A DNA stretch of 7,378 bases, taken from NCBI GenBank assembly GCA_030430725.1, contig JAUIKP010000155.1, positions 1-7,378 on the forward strand. The letters are read 5' to 3'. The stretch's first letter is position 1; each line of letters starts with the position of its first letter. The position numbers and the translations under genes were made by a program. Below the pieces are notes generated by a model that saw only the letters and a list, made by a program, of their open reading frames with translations, was not told where the DNA came from and did not search any database. This DNA comes from Nitrospiria bacterium. GTDB taxonomy: Bacteria > Nitrospirota > Nitrospiria > Nitrospirales > UBA8639. Positions 1-7,005 of this stretch are shown piece after piece.

Positions 1-2199
1 CTTCGTCCGGCCTTGATCAGAGATTTTGTCCGGCAGATGGACCCGGATTATTTTGAAAGTTTTCCTCCTCCGGCAATTCTGGAACATTTAGCTCTGGCGA
101 ACCAACTCACATTTGAACGACCCTGTGCCATCTCGATCCGGACTCTCCCCAGCCGGCAATACCAATTGACTCTGGTGGGGTACGACTATTTTTCAGAATT
201 TGCCACGTTCTGTGGGGTGTTATCGTCCTTTGGGCTGGATATTCGCGAGGCAACAATTTTCACCTCGCTGGAGACCACGTCCCCCACTTCCCATTCCATG
301 AAATCATCTCCGGGTCACATGCCCATGGGTGTATCCTCACAGGCGACTCGAGGGTTGACCAGAAAAATTGTGGTGGATGTCTTTCATGTGCAGGCTCTCA
401 AAGGGCTGAAATTTGACGAACCCGAACAACGTGAATTTCAAGAAATGGTGACGGTCCTTCTCGTTCTTCTTCAAAAGAACCAGATCCGGCAAGCCCGTCG
501 CCAGGTGAATCGCCGGCTCATTGAGAATTTAGAGAATATGCGACAGAAACAGACGGACATGGTCCATCCGGTTCACATTACCTTTTCCAACCCGCGCAGC
601 GGCCATGAAACCATTCTGGATATCAGCTCAACCGATACGCCCGCGTTTTTGTACACGTTTGCCAATGCCCTGGCCATGCGCGGGATCTATATTGTGAAAG
701 CCAAGATTGAAGTTGCCAACCATCGCGTCCGCAACCGTCTCTATGTCCGCGGGCAGCAGGGCGGCAAAATTCAGGGAAAATCTGAACAACAGGAACTGCG
801 AACGGCCGCCACTCTCCTCAAAGAATTCACCCATTACCTGAGGTGGGCACCGGACCCAGGGAAAGCGCTCGACCATTTTGATCAATTCCTGGATCAATGG
901 TTAGAGCAGGCGAATACCCCATCCCATCTCACCAAGCTGAGCCAGGCTTCCACGCTGGAGCGATTGGCGCAACTCTTTGGCAGCAGTGATTACCTGTGGG
1001 AGGACCTCCTTCGCCGGCAGCATGACAATTTATTGCCCATGATGAATCAATATCAAAAAGGTCCCCTGATCCGGTCAAAGTCTATGCTCAGTAAGGCCAT
1101 AGAGCCGTTATTGCTCAAAGCCAAAACTCCCGTCGATAAAAAACAGCGTTTGAATCAATGGAAGGATGAAGAACTGTTTCGAATCGACATGCGTCATCTC
1201 CTGGAGAATAGTTCGCTCCCACAGTTTTCCCAAGCTTTGACCAATCTCGCTGACGTCATTCTCAATCAGGCTCTCCTGCATTCTCAACAGGCGATCAATC
1301 CGAAAGCCTCCCTCATCGCTCCACCCGCGATGGCGATCTTCGGGTTAGGGAAACTCGGGGGCGGGGAATTAGGTTATGCGTCCGATATCGAGATTCTGTT
1401 CGTCTATCATCTGCCGGGCAAACCACCGCGCGGACAGACCGCGCGGATATCACCGGATTATTTTGAACGCTGGGCGCAGGAATTTCTCCAATGGATTGAA
1501 GCCAAACAGGAAGGCATTTTTCACCTGGATACCCGGCTTCGGCCGCATGGGGAGAAAGGGCTCCTCGCCAATCCTCTCGAAGAAATTCAGCAGTATTATA
1601 CTCCAGAGGGCGGAGCCGCCCCCTTTGAACGGCAAGCCCTCATCAAGCTCCGGTTTCTTGCCGGCAATCGTGCGGTCGGAAAAGCCGTTGAACACCATCG
1701 CGACCAATTCGTCTATGCTCCCGACCCATGGGATTTACAGACCGCCCTCCACCTCCGTGAACGTCAGATCAAAGAATTGGTCCGGCCGGGAACCACGCAC
1801 GTCAAATACGGAGCGGGTGGCCTTCTTGATGTGGAGTATACCGTGCAATATCTTCAACTCATGCATGGGCACAACCATCCCTCCATCCGGACGCCCAATA
1901 CGCTCGAGGCCATCGATCACCTGAGCGGGGAAGGCCTCTTCAGTCTTGAGGATGGGGCCCAACTCAAAGACCACTATCTGTATTTCCGACAACTCATTGA
2001 TGGTCTCAGAATTGTCCGTGGCCATGCCCAGGACCTTGTCCTGCCCCCATCCGGTTCCGATGAAATGGTTTTTCTCGCTCGCCGGCTCGGGATGCTCACC
2101 ACAAACTGGCTTCAGGGAGCCGACGAACTGGAGCATGCCATCCATACCAGGATGAGAAAAGTTCGCGAACAATTCCTTGAACGGTTTCCCAAGCCTTAA
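1..2199 (+). CDS. glnE: GlnE-like glutamine synthetase adenylyltransferase with GlnD-like tandem ACT domains (5' partial)
   Basis: The frame is open from base 1, so the N-terminus is missing; the TTG at 13 has no ribosome binding site and is used here only for numbering. Residues about 9-30 (DPDYFESF, then ILEHLALAN) resemble the linker before the ACT repeats of GlnD. Residues about 37-150 form a divergent ACT domain with an insert near 86-117, and 188-252 form a second ACT domain (TILDISSTDTP, then VRNRLYV). From about 310 to the end lies one GlnE module: FGSSDYLWEDLLRR (322-335), FRIDMRHLL, the nucleotidyltransferase signature GLGKLGGGELGYASDIE (444-460), LDTRLRPHG (505-513), and the helical C-terminal part with VKYGAGGLLDVEYTVQYLQL. 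Family role: AMP transfer to, or removal from, glutamine synthetase in the cytoplasm. Typical GlnE (about 950 residues) has two such modules; only one is visible. It converges on glnA, its likely substrate. A PII-uridylyltransferase role is the main alternative. The fold is certain; the direction of the reaction is not. Confidence 0.85.
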   Translation, partial: LRPALIRDFVRQMDPDYFESFPPPAILEHLALANQLTFERPCAISIRTLPSRQYQLTLVGYDYFSEFATFCGVLSSFGLDIREATIFTSLETTSPTSHSMKSSPGHMPMGVSSQATRGLTRKIVVDVFHVQALKGLKFDEPEQREFQEMVTVLLVLLQKNQIRQARRQVNRRLIENLENMRQKQTDMVHPVHITFSNPRSGHETILDISSTDTPAFLYTFANALAMRGIYIVKAKIEVANHRVRNRLYVRGQQGGKIQGKSEQQELRTAATLLKEFTHYLRWAPDPGKALDHFDQFLDQWLEQANTPSHLTKLSQASTLERLAQLFGSSDYLWEDLLRRQHDNLLPMMNQYQKGPLIRSKSMLSKAIEPLLLKAKTPVDKKQRLNQWKDEELFRIDMRHLLENSSLPQFSQALTNLADVILNQALLHSQQAINPKASLIAPPAMAIFGLGKLGGGELGYASDIEILFVYHLPGKPPRGQTARISPDYFERWAQEFLQWIEAKQEGIFHLDTRLRPHGEKGLLANPLEEIQQYYTPEGGAAPFERQALIKLRFLAGNRAVGKAVEHHRDQFVYAPDPWDLQTALHLRERQIKELVRPGTTHVKYGAGGLLDVEYTVQYLQLMHGHNHPSIRTPNTLEAIDHLSGEGLFSLEDGAQLKDHYLYFRQLIDGLRIVRGHAQDLVLPPSGSDEMVFLARRLGMLTTNWLQGADELEHAIHTRMRKVREQFLERFPKP

Positions 2200-2200
2200 C

Positions 2201-2250
2201 GCCCGGGCACCACAGGGAGTGTCAGAACTCCTCCAGTAAAACACCCGGGC
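2201..2250. repeat. Nested inverted repeat in the convergent glnE/glnA gap
   Basis: Outer arms GCCCGGG (2201-2207) and CCCGGGC (2244-2250) enclose an inner stem GGAGT (2216-2220) / ACTCC (2227-2231) with a 6-base loop. It starts one base after the glnE stop codon. The outer arms also read as direct repeats, CCCGGGCA-C-CA and CCCGGGCA-T-CA, because CCCGGG is self-complementary. No T-run follows, so an intrinsic terminator is not well supported; it could slow polymerase or stabilise the transcript end. Function is unknown. Confidence 0.4.
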
Positions 2251-2279
2251 ATCAGGATAGGGGGTGGCTTCCCCGCGGG

Positions 2280-2300
2280 GTGAGGGGAACATCTCCTCAC
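2280..2300. terminator. Possible bidirectional terminator between convergent glnE and glnA
   Basis: The bases GTGAGGGGA (2280-2288) and TCTCCTCAC (2292-2300) form a 9-bp stem with one G-T pair around a 3-base loop. In the + direction it is followed by TGTTT, a very short T-rich tract. Read as the glnA transcript it begins three bases after the TAA stop, has one A-C mismatch, and is followed by a GC-rich stretch with no T-run. A 10-base palindrome CCCCGCGGGG (2271-2280) abuts it. Position between convergent genes favours termination; the poor T-tract argues against a strong intrinsic terminator. Confidence 0.4.
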
Positions 2301-2303
2301 TGT

Positions 2304-3713
2304 TTAGACATCATAGTACATAAAGTATTCATACGGGTGTGGCCTGACTCGAATGGCATCGATTTCATTGGATCGTTTATAGCCAATCCAGGCTTCAATC
2401 AGGTCCTCGGAAAACACGCCGCCTTTTAAGAGAAATTCATGGTCCTCCTCAAGAGCCCTTAGGGCCTGTTCCAGACTCGAGGGTAATGAAGGAATATTCC
2501 CTAATTCCTCCGGCTCTAAATCATATAGATTTTTATCCATGGCTTCCCCTGGATGGATTTTATTTTGAATCCCGTCCAATCCGGCCATGAGCATGGCACT
2601 GAAGGCCAAATACATGTTGCAGGAAGGATCCGGGAATCGAACCTCAATGCGCTTGGCCTTGGGACTCGGTGAATACATGGGAATGCGGATCCCCGCCGAT
2701 CGATTCCGGCTGGAATAGGCCAGCAACACCGGTGCTTCAAAGCCCGGAGTCAGCCGTTTGTACGAATTCGTAATCGGATTGGTGAGCGCCGCCAAGGCCG
2801 GACCATGTTTGAGAATTCCGCCGATATAATACAGGCACAACTGCGAGACACCTGCATACTCCTTCCCGGCAAACAGCGGCTTCCCGTCTTTCCAGATACT
2901 CTGATGCGTATGCATTCCCGTGCCATTATCCCCATAGAGCGGCTTGGGCATGAAGGTCACGGTTTTGTTATGCCGACGCGCGACATTGCGTACGATATAT
3001 TTGTACATCATCATCTGATCGGCCATCTTGACCAGGGTATCGAATCGAAGGTCGATTTCGGCTTGGCCTCCTGTGGCCACTTCATGATGATGCTTCTCCA
3101 CCTTGATCCCGACTTTTTCCATTTCCCGGCACATCTCCGACCGAAGATTCTGTTGGGAGTCGACAGGAGCCACGGGGAAATATCCCTCCTTGTGTCGCGG
3201 ACGGGACCCGAGATTGACTCCATCTTTCCCGGAATTCCAAATGCCCTCTTCCGAGTCGACGAAGTAGTAACCGGAGTGGCTGTTTTGATCGAACGACACA
3301 TGGTCAAAAACAAAAAATTCCGCTTCAGGGCCCCAATAGGAAATATCCCCGATTTTGGTGCTCTTGAGATATTGCTCGGCGCGAAGGGCCACACCGCGAG
3401 GATCCCGCTCGTAGATGGTACGGGTAATCGGATCTTGCACGTCCCCCACGAGGCTTAACGTCGGAATCTCCGTAAAGGGATCCATGCAGGCGGTATTCGG
3501 ATCAGGCACGATCAACATGTCGCTATTTTGAATCATGCGCCAGCCACGGATAGACGATCCATCAAATCCTGAGCCATCTTTAAATAGATCCAACGTCAAT
3601 TCTGAAGTCGGAATCGAAAAATGCTGCCAGCTCCCCATGAGGTCGACAAACTTGACGTCCACCATTTCCACCTTGTTCTTTTTGGCAAAATCCAACACTT
3701 CTTTCGCGGTCAT
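2304..3713 (-). CDS. glnA: Type I glutamine synthetase (GSI-beta)
   Basis: The product (469 residues, the usual GSI length) makes glutamine from glutamate, ammonium and ATP as a cytoplasmic dodecamer. Visible signatures include FDGSSIRGW (50-58, with D51 at the catalytic Asp50 position), [11 protein letters not shown], the histidine-rich [22 protein letters not shown], the flap region [13 protein letters not shown] (E326, the catalytic flap glutamate), [10 protein letters not shown] and RIEVRFPDP. The extra segment around [14 protein letters not shown] is typical of the GSI-beta subtype. Tyr397, in [11 protein letters not shown], is at the place of the adenylylated Tyr397 of E. coli, so activity is probably controlled by an adenylyltransferase; the GlnE-like protein that converges on this gene is the local candidate. 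The ATG at 3713 is supported by a strong ribosome binding site. It is the last of the five - strand genes, 142 bases after the second Amt, and could be co-transcribed or driven from its own promoter in that gap. No truncation or missing key residue was seen. Confidence 0.98.
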   Translation of the reverse strand: MTAKEVLDFAKKNKVEMVDVKFVDLMGSWQHFSIPTSELTLDLFKDGSGFDGSSIRGWRMIQNSDMLIVPDPNTACMDPFTEIPTLSLVGDVQDPITRTIYERDPRGVALRAEQYLKSTKIGDISYWGPEAEFFVFDHVSFDQNSHSGYYFVDSEEGIWNSGKDGVNLGSRPRHKEGYFPVAPVDSQQNLRSEMCREMEKVGIKVEKHHHEVATGGQAEIDLRFDTLVKMADQMMMYKYIVRNVARRHNKTVTFMPKPLYGDNGTGMHTHQSIWKDGKPLFAGKEYAGVSQLCLYYIGGILKHGPALAALTNPITNSYKRLTPGFEAPVLLAYSSRNRSAGIRIPMYSPSPKAKRIEVRFPDPSCNMYLAFSAMLMAGLDGIQNKIHPGEAMDKNLYDLEPEELGNIPSLPSSLEQALRALEEDHEFLLKGGVFSEDLIEAWIGYKRSNEIDAIRVRPHPYEYFMYYDV

Positions 3714-3718
3714 TCAAT

Positions 3719-3726
3719 ACCTCCTT
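3719..3726 (-). promoter_or_regulatory. Ribosome binding site of glnA
   Basis: On the - strand AAGGAGGT lies 5 bases before the ATG at 3713, a near-perfect Shine-Dalgarno match that fixes the start. Confidence 0.8.
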
Positions 3727-3747
3727 CGCAAACACATCTGTTTATAA

Positions 3748-3775
3748 AAGATAATCCCACACCGTACCTCCTCAA
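3748..3775 (-). promoter_or_regulatory. Weak sigma70-like promoter candidate upstream of glnA
   Basis: On the - strand TTGAGG (3775-3770) is followed after 16 bases by TATCTT (3753-3748), a 4/6 match to each half being about the best available; a TATAAA-like AT-rich stretch follows immediately. Start of transcription would fall a few tens of bases before the glnA ATG, leaving room for the ribosome binding site. Seen by eye only; spacing and matches are modest. Confidence 0.3.
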
Positions 3776-3779
3776 CTGT

Positions 3780-3804
3780 ATCCATGTGCGCATCCCACAT
3801 GGAT
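3780..3804. repeat. Perfect 9-bp-arm dyad upstream of glnA (possible operator or leader hairpin)
   Basis: Arms ATCCATGTG (3780-3788) and CACATGGAT (3796-3804) are exact inverted complements around a 7-base centre. It lies about 67 bases before the glnA start and just upstream of the weak -35-like element, a place suited to an activator or repressor. No T-run follows on the - strand (next bases ACAGTTGAGG), so it is not a typical terminator for the preceding Amt gene. If transcription runs through from the Amt gene it could form an RNA hairpin instead. Confidence 0.45.
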
Positions 3805-3855
3805 CGGAGATCATGCCCGGTCCCCCCGCATCATGCTCAACCACGCACCTTCCTG

Positions 3856-5169
3856 TTAAGAATAGGCCCGTTCGTTGTGCTGACTGAGGTCCAACCCCAT
3901 TTCCTCGTCCTGGGCGGAGACTCTGAGCCCCACCGTCACATCCACGATTTTAAGAATAAGATAGGTCCCGATGACAGAAAACGCCAAGGTTACCAAAGCC
4001 AATACTACTTGTATACCGAACTGTCCGGGGTTCCCGAAAAAGACACCCTGGGCGCCGATTGAGGCAAACAACCCGGTTGCTAAGATGCCCATAAACCCGC
4101 CCACGCCATGAATGCCCACGACATCAAGCGAATCGTCATAACCCAGTCGCATTTTCCACACGACCGCGATATAACAGACCGTGCCGGCAACCAGACCAAT
4201 CAAAAGGGCCGACATCGGCCCGATAAATCCTGCAGCGGGAGTCACTGTGGCCAAACCCGCGACCACTCCACTGGCAACCCCTAGCACCGTTGGTTTTCCT
4301 CTATGGACCCATTCAGCCACCATCCAACTGAGCCCCCCTGCCGAGGCGGCCGTGTGCGTGGCAAGAAATGCGGACCCGGCCACCTCGTTGGCTCCGAGCG
4401 CACTCCCCGCGTTAAAGCCGAACCACCCGAACCAGAGAAGTCCCGTACCCAGGACAGTCATGGGCAAATCATGTGGAGGCATCGGTTCTGAACCAAATCC
4501 CTTGCGCTTCCCCAGCATCACGGCACAGACCAATGCCCCGAACCCGGAAGAGATATGCACGACCGCACCGCCGGCAAAATCCAAGGCTCCAAGCTTGGCC
4601 AACCATCCTCCACCCCACACCCAATGCGCCAACGGGGCATAGATCAGAAGAGACCATAAGACCGCAAACAGCAGTAAAGCTTTAAATTTCATTCGCTCGG
4701 CTACACTGCCGGTAATCAGCGCGACGGTGATGGCGGCAAACATGAGTTGGAAGAACATAAAGACTTGATGGGGCACCGTCGACGCATACACGGGACTCGG
4801 ATCCAATCCCACTTCATTCAGCCCCACCCAGGCCAGGCCGCCGATGACCCCACCAACATCCGGACCGAAGGCTAAACTGTATCCGCACAGCACCCAAAGC
4901 AGGCTAATGACACACAGAATCACCATCGTATGCATGATGGTCCCGAGCACATTTTTTTTGCGCACCAGCCCCCCGTAAAATAAGGCCAGACCAGGAAGCG
5001 TCATACACAACACCAGCGCCGAAGACATTAAGAGCCAGGCCGTATCCCCCGTATCAATTTTCAGCAAACCCTCTTCACCTGCCCAAACCGCCAATGGCTG
5101 ACTCAAACTCAGGCCAAGCACCAGTCCGGTCACCCTTCCCAACGCAGAGCGTGGACTTAACAGATTCAT
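3856..5169 (-). CDS. amt: Ammonium transporter, Amt family (second copy, downstream of PII)
   Basis: The 437-residue inner-membrane channel moves ammonium/ammonia into the cell as a trimer. A signal peptide (residues 1-30, ending AVWA before GEEG) precedes the membrane helices, as in E. coli AmtB. Pore residues are all in place: F144 and F252 (phenylalanine gate), W185 and S256 (external ammonium site), D197 in LDFAGG, and the twin histidines H205 and H354 (GIHGVGG). The C-terminal tail, VGLRVSAQDEEMGLDLSQH then ERAY, is the conserved segment that contacts GlnK. The start at 5169 has an AGGAGG 4 bases upstream and gives the same length as the other Amt here; the same frame is open further upstream only because it runs through the PII gene. 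It begins 43 bases after PII. It is clearly a paralogue of the Amt at 5668-6981, differing for instance in LDFAGGA versus LDFAGGT beside the first pore histidine. Confidence 0.96.
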   Translation of the reverse strand: MNLLSPRSALGRVTGLVLGLSLSQPLAVWAGEEGLLKIDTGDTAWLLMSSALVLCMTLPGLALFYGGLVRKKNVLGTIMHTMVILCVISLLWVLCGYSLAFGPDVGGVIGGLAWVGLNEVGLDPSPVYASTVPHQVFMFFQLMFAAITVALITGSVAERMKFKALLLFAVLWSLLIYAPLAHWVWGGGWLAKLGALDFAGGAVVHISSGFGALVCAVMLGKRKGFGSEPMPPHDLPMTVLGTGLLWFGWFGFNAGSALGANEVAGSAFLATHTAASAGGLSWMVAEWVHRGKPTVLGVASGVVAGLATVTPAAGFIGPMSALLIGLVAGTVCYIAVVWKMRLGYDDSLDVVGIHGVGGFMGILATGLFASIGAQGVFFGNPGQFGIQVVLALVTLAFSVIGTYLILKIVDVTVGLRVSAQDEEMGLDLSQHNERAYS

Positions 5170-5173
5170 TTCC

Positions 5174-5179
5174 CCTCCT
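5174..5179 (-). promoter_or_regulatory. Ribosome binding site of the downstream Amt gene
   Basis: AGGAGG on the - strand lies 4 bases before the ATG at 5169. It decides for this start over the in-frame upstream codons that overlap the PII gene. Confidence 0.7.
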
Positions 5180-5212
5180 CGAGTAAACACGTGATGTAGC
5201 CGGATACCAGTA

Positions 5213-5572
<360 letters not shown>

Positions 5573-5667
5573 TTAAGACACTCTGCATACCGCTTTCAGT
5601 CGTCGCGGGCACCTGACTCTTCCGACCCTTCCTTGCTCTCGAAACGTCCACCTTTCTCATGTAGGAA

Positions 5668-6981
5668 TTAGCCATACGCCCGTTCCCGGTGCTGGGTCAG
5701 GTCACATCCGAGCACCTCATCTTCTCGATTGACGCGTAACCCGATCGTCCCGTCAACGAGTTTAAGAATAAGGAAGGTGCCGACAAATGAGAACACCCAG
5801 GTCGCGCCAACACCAATGACTTGAATGACGACCTGCCCGGGATTCCCGAAAAAGAGACCGGTGCCTCCTCCCATACTGGCAAATAATCCGGTCGCCACAG
5901 CTCCCCAGGTGCCTCCGATTCCATGGATGCCAAGCACGTCCAAGGCATCATCATAGCTCAGTTTATGCTTTAAAAATACGCCGAGATAACACACCATGCC
6001 TCCTCCAAAACCAATCACAATGGCCGCTATGGGCCCCACATAGCCGGCGGCCGGTGTGATGGACACCAGACCCGCCACAGCGCCGCTGGCCGCACCCAAC
6101 ACCGTCGGCCTTCCCCGGTAGAGTCCCTCCACTCCGACCCAGGCTAACGCCCCGGCGGCCGTCGCCACATGAGTGGCCACAAAGGCACTCGCCGCAACCC
6201 CATTGGCTGCCAAAGCGCTGCCCGCGTTAAATCCAAACCATCCGATCCACAACAAACTGGCTCCGATGACGGTAAACGGCAGATTATGGGGGCTCATATT
6301 GTCTGTACCATATCCGTGGCGTTTTCCTAAGACAAGCGCGCAGGCTAACGCCGCCACACCCGAACTAATATGGACGACCGTCCCACCGGCAAAATCTAAA
6401 TCGCCCAATTCCGCCAGCCAGCCGCCTCCCCACACCCAATGAGCCAACGGCGAATACACGAACGTGACCCATAACACGGCAAATAACGCAAAGGCACTAA
6501 ATTTCATTCGTTCGGCGATGGCTCCGCTAATGAGCGCTACCGTAATCGCGGCGAACATGAGCTGAAACACCATGAAGGCCAAATGGGGAATCGTCGAACC
6601 TTCAAGCGGTTCGGGTCCCACCTCTGACAATCCCAACCACTTGAGTCCCCCAACAACGCCCCCCACATCGGGTGCAAACGCGAGACTATAGCCCCACAAC
6701 ACCCACACCACACTGACGAGACACACCGCAATAAAGCTCTGCATCATGGTACTTAACACGTTTTTACTGCGGACCATCCCGCCATAGAACAAGGCCAACC
6801 CGGGTATGATCATAGCCAACACCAAGACCGAGGACATCAACACCCAAGCCGTGTCGCCGGTATTCAGTTGCGACGCTCCTCCATCCTCAGCCCACACGAA
6901 CGAGCTCAACCCGCTCAATACCAGGACAGACAGAAATCCCGACAAAATGGCTTTACCGGCTTTGTGATTATAGGCGTTCAT
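5668..6981 (-). CDS. amt: Ammonium transporter, Amt family (first copy, upstream of PII)
   Basis: An inner-membrane ammonium channel of 437 residues. The N-terminus is a signal peptide (about 1-31, ending SFVWA before EDGG), followed by the eleven-helix Amt core. Family pore residues are present: F143 in QLMFAAIT and F251 in WFGFNAGSA (gate), W184 in HWVWGGG, S255, D196 in LDFAGGT, and the histidine pair H204 and H353 (GIHGIGG). The tail VNREDEVLGCDLTQHRERAYG matches the GlnK-contact region. The ATG at 6981 has AAGGAG 8 bases upstream. It begins only 24 bases after the porin stop and ends 116 bases before PII, so it probably shares a transcript with both. Nothing suggests an Rh-type protein. 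It keeps E. coli-like LDFAGGT next to the pore histidine, while its paralogue has Ala there. Whether the two copies differ in affinity or sensing cannot be told from sequence. Confidence 0.97.
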   Translation of the reverse strand: MNAYNHKAGKAILSGFLSVLVLSGLSSFVWAEDGGASQLNTGDTAWVLMSSVLVLAMIIPGLALFYGGMVRSKNVLSTMMQSFIAVCLVSVVWVLWGYSLAFAPDVGGVVGGLKWLGLSEVGPEPLEGSTIPHLAFMVFQLMFAAITVALISGAIAERMKFSAFALFAVLWVTFVYSPLAHWVWGGGWLAELGDLDFAGGTVVHISSGVAALACALVLGKRHGYGTDNMSPHNLPFTVIGASLLWIGWFGFNAGSALAANGVAASAFVATHVATAAGALAWVGVEGLYRGRPTVLGAASGAVAGLVSITPAAGYVGPIAAIVIGFGGGMVCYLGVFLKHKLSYDDALDVLGIHGIGGTWGAVATGLFASMGGGTGLFFGNPGQVVIQVIGVGATWVFSFVGTFLILKLVDGTIGLRVNREDEVLGCDLTQHRERAYG

Positions 6982-6989
6982 CGTCTTTA

Positions 6990-6995
6990 CTCCTT
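6990..6995 (-). promoter_or_regulatory. Ribosome binding site of the upstream Amt gene
   Basis: AAGGAG on the - strand lies 8 bases before the ATG at 6981, inside the 24-base gap after the porin gene. Confidence 0.65.
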
Positions 6996-7005
6996 CGACC
7001 TCTTC

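Noticed and set aside
13..15. TTG as the true start of the GlnE-like protein
   Set aside because: The frame is open to base 1, there is no ribosome binding site in the 12 bases before it, and homology to the GlnD linker begins at once, so the gene most likely starts upstream of the window.
1376..2292. Open frames of 182 residues (+) and 185 residues (-, 1735-2292) over the GlnE module
   Set aside because: Both overlap a coding region with strong motif evidence and look like low-complexity shadow translations with no family features.
2805..3458. 217-residue open frame on the + strand opposite glnA
   Set aside because: It lies wholly inside the well-supported glnA gene, has no recognisable domain, and is best explained as a shadow of glnA codon use.
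3828..3843. Possible sigma54 element upstream of glnA on the - strand
   Set aside because: TGG and TGC are present but GG and GC are 11 bases apart; sigma54 sites need 10, and the rest of the consensus is missing.
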